Assembly (NCBI RefSeq): GCF_047663525.1
Contig: NC_092590.1
Span: 56,008,001 to 56,072,000 of the forward strand
DNA length: 64,000 nt
Source of the DNA: Anas platyrhynchos
Lineage: Eukaryota > Chordata > Aves > Anseriformes > Anatidae
Reading direction: 5' to 3'
Positions within the stretch are counted from its first letter, which is position 1; each line of letters begins with the position of its first letter. A program made the translations under genes and the position numbers. Below the pieces are notes generated by a model, which was not told where the DNA came from, searched no databases, and saw only the letters and a list, made by a program, of their open reading frames with translations. Below are positions 58,800 through 64,000 of this stretch, piece after piece.

Positions 58800-58870
58800 G
58801 TGTCTTATCAAAGCTTCACTAAAAGCTTGCGATCGTAAAAGCCCTGTCAATGATTAGCCTGAACTGTGAG
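58800..58870 (-). promoter_or_regulatory. KLB: Candidate KLB promoter-proximal elements (HNF1-like, TCF/GATA-like)
   Basis: GTCAATGATTAGC at 58846-58858 differs at two positions from the palindromic HNF1 consensus GTTAATNATTAAC. cttatcaaag at 58804-58813 combines a TCF/LEF core (ATCAAAG) with a reverse GATA site (TGATAAG). They lie 120-180 bp upstream of the KLB start codon. HNF1 would suit a gene expressed in liver and gut, but the transcription start is not identifiable and the matches could be chance. Confidence 0.3.
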
Positions 58871-61800
58871 ACCTGGAGTGGGTCAGAGAACAGCGTAATT
58901 TTTAGGGAGGTGGCCTCTGTATGATCACCGAGACACCTAGGCTGCGTTCTTTCTGCAGGAAAACATGTTACCTGAGCAATACGGAAAGCTCGGTCACTCG
59001 ATGGGAGCATATAGGTGACAGAGGGTGCTCAGAAGCTATCCCATTCTTTGTTCCTCGTGCAGCTGTTTGAGGGAGAAGAAATAGAATTCAGACTACAGTC
59101 TCCATTTAAAAGGCAATTTATCAATTTTTAATGAATCATATGTTAAATAAAAAGAGTATGCCAGAAAGGTTTGGGGTCTTTTCCCAGAGTTTAATTTTAC
59201 CTATGTGAAATTTAACATACAACATTAGGATACAGCTTATTACTAGAACCAAGACAGACTCAATAAAAAAATCGTCTCTGGACCATATTAATTTCTCTTT
59301 GAAGTTTTTGAAGTTTTTTATTTAGGTACAAAGCTCCACATATTTACCAATATCTTGTGAATATTTTCTCACATCATTTGCTCAGAGAAAAGACCAAACC
59401 TGTTCCTTTTCTGGGGAGACCCCTGAGTGCTATTAGATTTTGTCTCTCCCCACAGCCTGGTGACTTAACTGAGTTTACAACACTTACACATATGCACATC
59501 CCACTGATTATGTGTAAACACAAAGCAGGTCAATATTTCTTCCAAATACATGCAACCTTATAAAAGTCCTCTGTGCAGCTCTATGCACAGCAACAGTACA
59601 AAATTAACAAGGTCTGTTCTAGTCCTTAAGCAATTTTCCTTAATTTATTTAAATAAAAATAATTAGCAAAGATAATTAGGCTTGAGAGATGCTATTTTGG
59701 TATTGATTAATTTAACAATCTCGGTCTATGCAGCTGGGTTATCAGTACAGTGAGTATCTTACAGAGCAGCTAGACAGGATTTTATAATCTCATCTTTTAA
59801 CATATTTCAAATTACAACAAAACATGTGTCAAGACATGGTAAATTTACTAAATACAGTAAGGCTGATGCCTGCTATTTTTGCTTTTCTTCAGGTACAGTA
59901 ATATATCATGTATTCACACAGATCACAGCTGCTCAAGAGCAATATGAGGCATCTTTACATGCAAGACAGTTACACACTGAAACCTGAGCATGGGAACAAC
60001 TTACCACGTAAGTACAGCACCGCGTTGGGATGAATTAGTCCTGCTGACATGTAGGAGATGAAAGTCCAGATGGACTGCTGGGCTACTGCTGCTTTATTGT
60101 TCCTGCTGCCCCTGCGAGCATGTTTGCAAGCAGCCTGGGTGTCTTTGGCCAGCATTGCATAATGCCATTCAGACATACCTTGAGTTTAACAATTAAGCTG
60201 ATCAAGACAATGGAAGATGGTTGACATTTTATATTTGTTTTAAGATAAACAACAGAACATCTACCTTGATACATGTTTGTAAACATTTCTCTGCAGTGCC
60301 TGTACAATAAACAGTTTCATCATAATTGTTGAAGAAAGCTCCCACCGACACCTTCTGCACTGCAGATCTCTACTGGCTGGGCTCTACTGTACTGTATGCT
60401 GTGAAACAGAACTGCAACACAAGTCTTTGTAGATGCTGCTATATCGCTAAGGTAGTTTGTTACCACGATTACTGCATGTTTGAGTTCACAACGCCCATAG
60501 CAGCTCTGTAACACTGTGGCTTTGTTTTGATGAGGTAAAACCAACAGGCTTCTCCCCAGCAACTAGAGCAGAGCTAGCGCAACCTGCATCTTATTGCAGA
60601 CAACGGGGTGCATACACATGAGATGTGAAAGGTGCAGCAGAGACTTATGCTCCCAGACACTTAATCTGGACAAAGTTACAAACTGGATTTCTTTCCTTAT
60701 TATTGATATGACTTGGAGCATGCCCTAATCAGGGTTTGGAAATGTCTTCCACTACAAGACTCCAAATCTAGCTTCTTACTGCTTTGTCACTTCAACTGTT
60801 CAGTCTATAATGTAACTTCATAAGGTTAAAGAGGAAGCAATTAAACCGATGAGAATCATGTAGTGACTTGAATTTGGAAGGGGTTATGATTAGCTAGCTG
60901 AGCAGAGATGGGGAAAGGAAATATGTGACTGTTAATTTGGAAAACAATTAACACAGGCTAGTGAGATATGATCAGGGACTGTTGAGAGGCGAGGGTGCGG
61001 AGGGAGGGGAAGAGAAGAAGCAGGAATTAATTACTCCACTAGCTCAAGTGGCAGAGTCAGAGCAGGCTCCAGCCCTGATGCTGTTTGTGGATGTCAGTAA
61101 GATGCTGCACAGTGGGACTTCCTGCCCCCAGCCGTGCATTTAATGGCCCTGGTTTCAGAATGAATCACAGCTGGGAGAGGCTGTGGTCTCCAGGGCACCT
61201 GCCATTGCTGTTACAGTTGTCGGGTGGCCTAATAATTACACAGTTCACTTCCCATCTATCAAATTTCCTTTTCTATCCTTGCCTCTGCCAAGATTAAGTG
61301 ATTCAAATTATGAAACCAGCTTTTCACTTGACCACAGATTATGTTTCTTCTTTCAGGGGTTCAGCTTGAAAACCTGGGGTTTCATCTGCAGAAACGCTGA
61401 ACACGTTACTTGAAAAGTTTGAATGTACACAATGTCAGCGTGAGTTTCTGAGTTAAGACACTCATTCTGTCTAGATATTCAAATGAAGATAGAGCAAAGA
61501 CTTAAAGACAAAGTTCACTTAGAAAAAGTGTGATGTTTACGTTAGCATCGGCTGCTCAGATCTGCTAATGTTAAGTGCTCCAAAAGCATGACTTATGTAA
61601 CTGTCCTTCACGCTGCAATGCAAGCCTAAAACTTATCTTTGCCTTATACAGCAGAAACTGTTTGAGGTGGGATCAACTCTTCTCTGAAGACACATAATCG
61701 TGATGGCTACTATAGAAAGCCTAACGTCAATAGAAACTAGAGCGCAGATTTACAAGGAATTTTTGGTCTGCAACAAAACGCAAATTCCTGTTTCTAAAAT

Positions 61801-63215
61801 ATATATATATATATTTTTAACTAGGGACTCTAGTAAGCAGACTATTACCTACAGGATTCAACCAAAATACAGACTACCATCTAGTAAATGAGCACTTTAA
61901 CATTTATTAATGCCATGGAAAAATGTAGAATTCAACCTGAAATTTTAATTTCAGGAAACATATTCTTGCTGTGTTTTCCCACAAAATTATGGTACTGTAC
62001 TTCTTTAGGGCAATTCCTAACTTCTGAGGTTCTTTGGACATGTGTGAAGCTCAGAACATCTCCATTGCATGATACATCAAAAAGATTTCTTAAGTGATTG
62101 ACATGAATTGTCCCCTAAAACAGTTCATAAACACTGCTTTATGGATTTCAGAAGTATATCAGTGTTATGTTACCATGTTATCTATTCTGTACTTCAATTA
62201 AGTTTCATGTAATTAAAATCTGTAGAGCAGAAAATAAAACATTACCTCAAGATAGTTACAATGAAAGTTGATTTCAATTCCAAAATGGTATCAACATAGT
62301 AAAACACAAAAATGTGAAAATAAAAAGAAACAGATGATTTTTCATGTATCAGTGTAAGAAAATGCTTTTCCTTATAAACTTGCAAAGGCCTTCCCTAATA
62401 ACAACAGTAAGACTAGTTTTGTTCAATAGGTAAGAAGCCTAAAGCTCAAGTTAACATTTCAGCTTTTTTTTTCATATATTTTGGAAAATATTAACTGAAA
62501 AGTCAAACAGTCTGATTTTCAAAAAGGTAGAAAAAAGGTCTGATTTTTTATTATTTGTGTTTTATAAATACAGTGATGACACTGAGTGTGTTTTTGCTAT
62601 GTTAAAAAACAAAAAACAAAAACAAAAACAAACAAACAGCATTTAAAATGGGATAATATGTCTTTAAACATAACCCATGATCAATTACAGGATCAGGAGG
62701 GATACTGCCTTCATTTTATCTTGCAAAGCACATCATAATACCATGATTATTCAGGTTTGTTTCCTGTGGCAGTACATGTTTTGTCCTACTTGCAGTGGTT
62801 TCACAGCTGTGCATGCAGAAACAGATCATCCCCCTGCTGTACCCAGAAATGAATTCCAAATATTCAGTCTAATCTACTTTTCATGAAGGGTTAAACTCAT
62901 GCCTTCCAAGAAACATGAACATGTCACAAGCCCACAAGCAGATACTGCTCTGCTGAATGTTATTCTCGGTAGCTTTATCAAATACAAACAGAGATAACCA
63001 CCTGCAATAATTCTTTTAGCATTATTTAAACAGTTTGTGTGGCTCTTACAAATGTCAGCCTTTTTAACTCCTCTTTAATTCTCGTATCAGGGACATACAC
63101 AGCTTTAAAAATGACGTAAGAATTAAACAGATAAATACAAACATATAGCTAGAGATGTTTTTCTAAAGAGATACTGGTTTTGTTTGCATAGCCATTATAG
63201 TTGAGTAGATACAGA
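58871..63215. other. KLB upstream flank, no gene recognised
   Basis: AT-rich, non-coding by inspection. It holds a short TA repeat near 61800-61817 and a CAAA-type A-rich repeat at about 62605-62638. From mammalian synteny RFC1 would be the next gene beyond the right edge, transcribed away from KLB; no RFC1 exon is visible here. Confidence 0.5.
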
Positions 63216-63221
63216 ATAGCT

Positions 63222-63396
63222 TGCAAGAAGGCTGCCCAGGGAAGTGGTGGAGTCACCATCCCTGGAAGTCTTTAAAAGACGTTTAGATGTAGAGCTTAGG
63301 GATATGGTTTAGTGGGGACTGTTAGCGTTAGGTCAGAGGTTGGACTCGATGATCCTGAGGTCTCTTCCAACCTAGAAATTCTGTGATTCCGTGAAG
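63222..63396 (+). mobile_element. CR1 LINE 3'-end fragment
   Basis: Clear CR1 tail in plus orientation: ggctgcccagggaagtggtg, gagtcaccatccctggaagt, then ggttggactcgatgatcctg, aggtctcttccaacc and a terminal aattctgtgattccgtga. The terminus resembles the ATTCTATGA-type repeats that end avian CR1. It is 5'-truncated and less diverged than the copy at 7845-8020. Confidence 0.9.
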
Positions 63397-64000
63397 TACG
63401 GAAAAGTGTAGCCTGTGCTCTGGTCTACATTTACTTGCTTGCTCTCTTCTGTGCTTCTTAAGCATTAATCCAAATTCACAAGCTATGCTAATGTTATGAA
63501 TATAAAAGAAAGAATCCACCAGCAACTTCTATACAAACAGGATCTTTCAATTACTTGAAGTTCAACCTAAAGAAGTAAACTTGAACAGTGATATGTATCA
63601 TTAATGTGCATGATTTCTCAGATTAGGCAAATGGATCCGTCTTTTATCTGTGTAAGTATCTTTGCTGGAGTTTGATCATGTCACTGAATGATCTTGTTAT
63701 GGGGAAAAAAAAAATAGAGGTGAATATAGAAGGTATATAAACACAGAAGGCATATAAATGATGGCATGGGAAACATGGGAAATGGGACTATGAGACAAGT
63801 ACAAACTGAACTTGGACTTTTTGCTGTTTTATGAGTGATTTTCTATACTAATGGCAGTATTTTAAATGTCAGAACTTCTGCTTGTCCTCTCCACTTTTTT
63901 TAAAATTTTTTATTTATTTTTTTCTTTCTTTCCTGCAAGGCTGGCAATGAGATTAGGTTGGGGGTGAATTTAAACATCAAATATTGAGAGGGGATCTAAT
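63397..64000. other. Right-edge flank, nothing recognised
   Basis: AT-rich sequence with short A runs and a T-rich stretch near 63895-63932. No exon or RNA gene seen. Confidence 0.5.

Overview
The window looks like a stretch of bird nuclear genome. It holds four intron-containing vertebrate genes with GT-AG splice sites and AT-rich introns, CpG islands at the promoters, and three fragments that look like 3' ends of CR1 LINEs, the dominant avian retroposon. Nothing prokaryotic, viral or plasmid-like was seen. The gene order UGDH - LIAS - RPL9 - KLB matches the block I recall from human 4p14, in reverse orientation. A galliform or anseriform bird would fit, but the species cannot be fixed from the sequence alone.

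Layout. 1-8.1 kb has no recognised coding exon; its first ~1.6 kb may be the 3' UTR of an upstream gene (SMIM14 would be expected there). 8.1-8.7 kb is the CpG-island promoter of UGDH (+), whose 11 coding exons run from 8898 to 19819 and encode 494 aa. UGDH and LIAS converge, and about 22.3-24.9 kb between their probable 3' ends looks empty. LIAS (-) has 11 coding exons from 33497 down to 25339 (368 aa). LIAS and RPL9 (+) are divergent and share a ~170 bp bidirectional promoter with two perfect CRE palindromes, a TATA element and a TOP-type start for RPL9. RPL9 has six coding exons (34012-37682, 192 aa) plus non-coding first and last exons. RPL9 and KLB converge. KLB (-) has five coding exons from 58678 down to 41459 (1006 aa). 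58.8-64 kb is its upstream flank and ends near a CR1 fragment.

Function. The four genes form no pathway. UGDH makes UDP-glucuronate for glycosaminoglycans and glucuronidation. LIAS makes protein-bound lipoate in mitochondria. RPL9 (uL6) is a 60S ribosomal protein. KLB (beta-Klotho) is the membrane co-receptor for endocrine FGFs. All four reading frames were rebuilt exon by exon; splice phases close in every case and no gene is broken.

The most interesting observation is at the KLB 5' end. The peptide matching the mammalian N-terminus (PGNEWIFFS) is present, but it lies in an overlapping upstream ORF that is one base out of frame with the KLB ORF. No undescribed multi-gene system was found.
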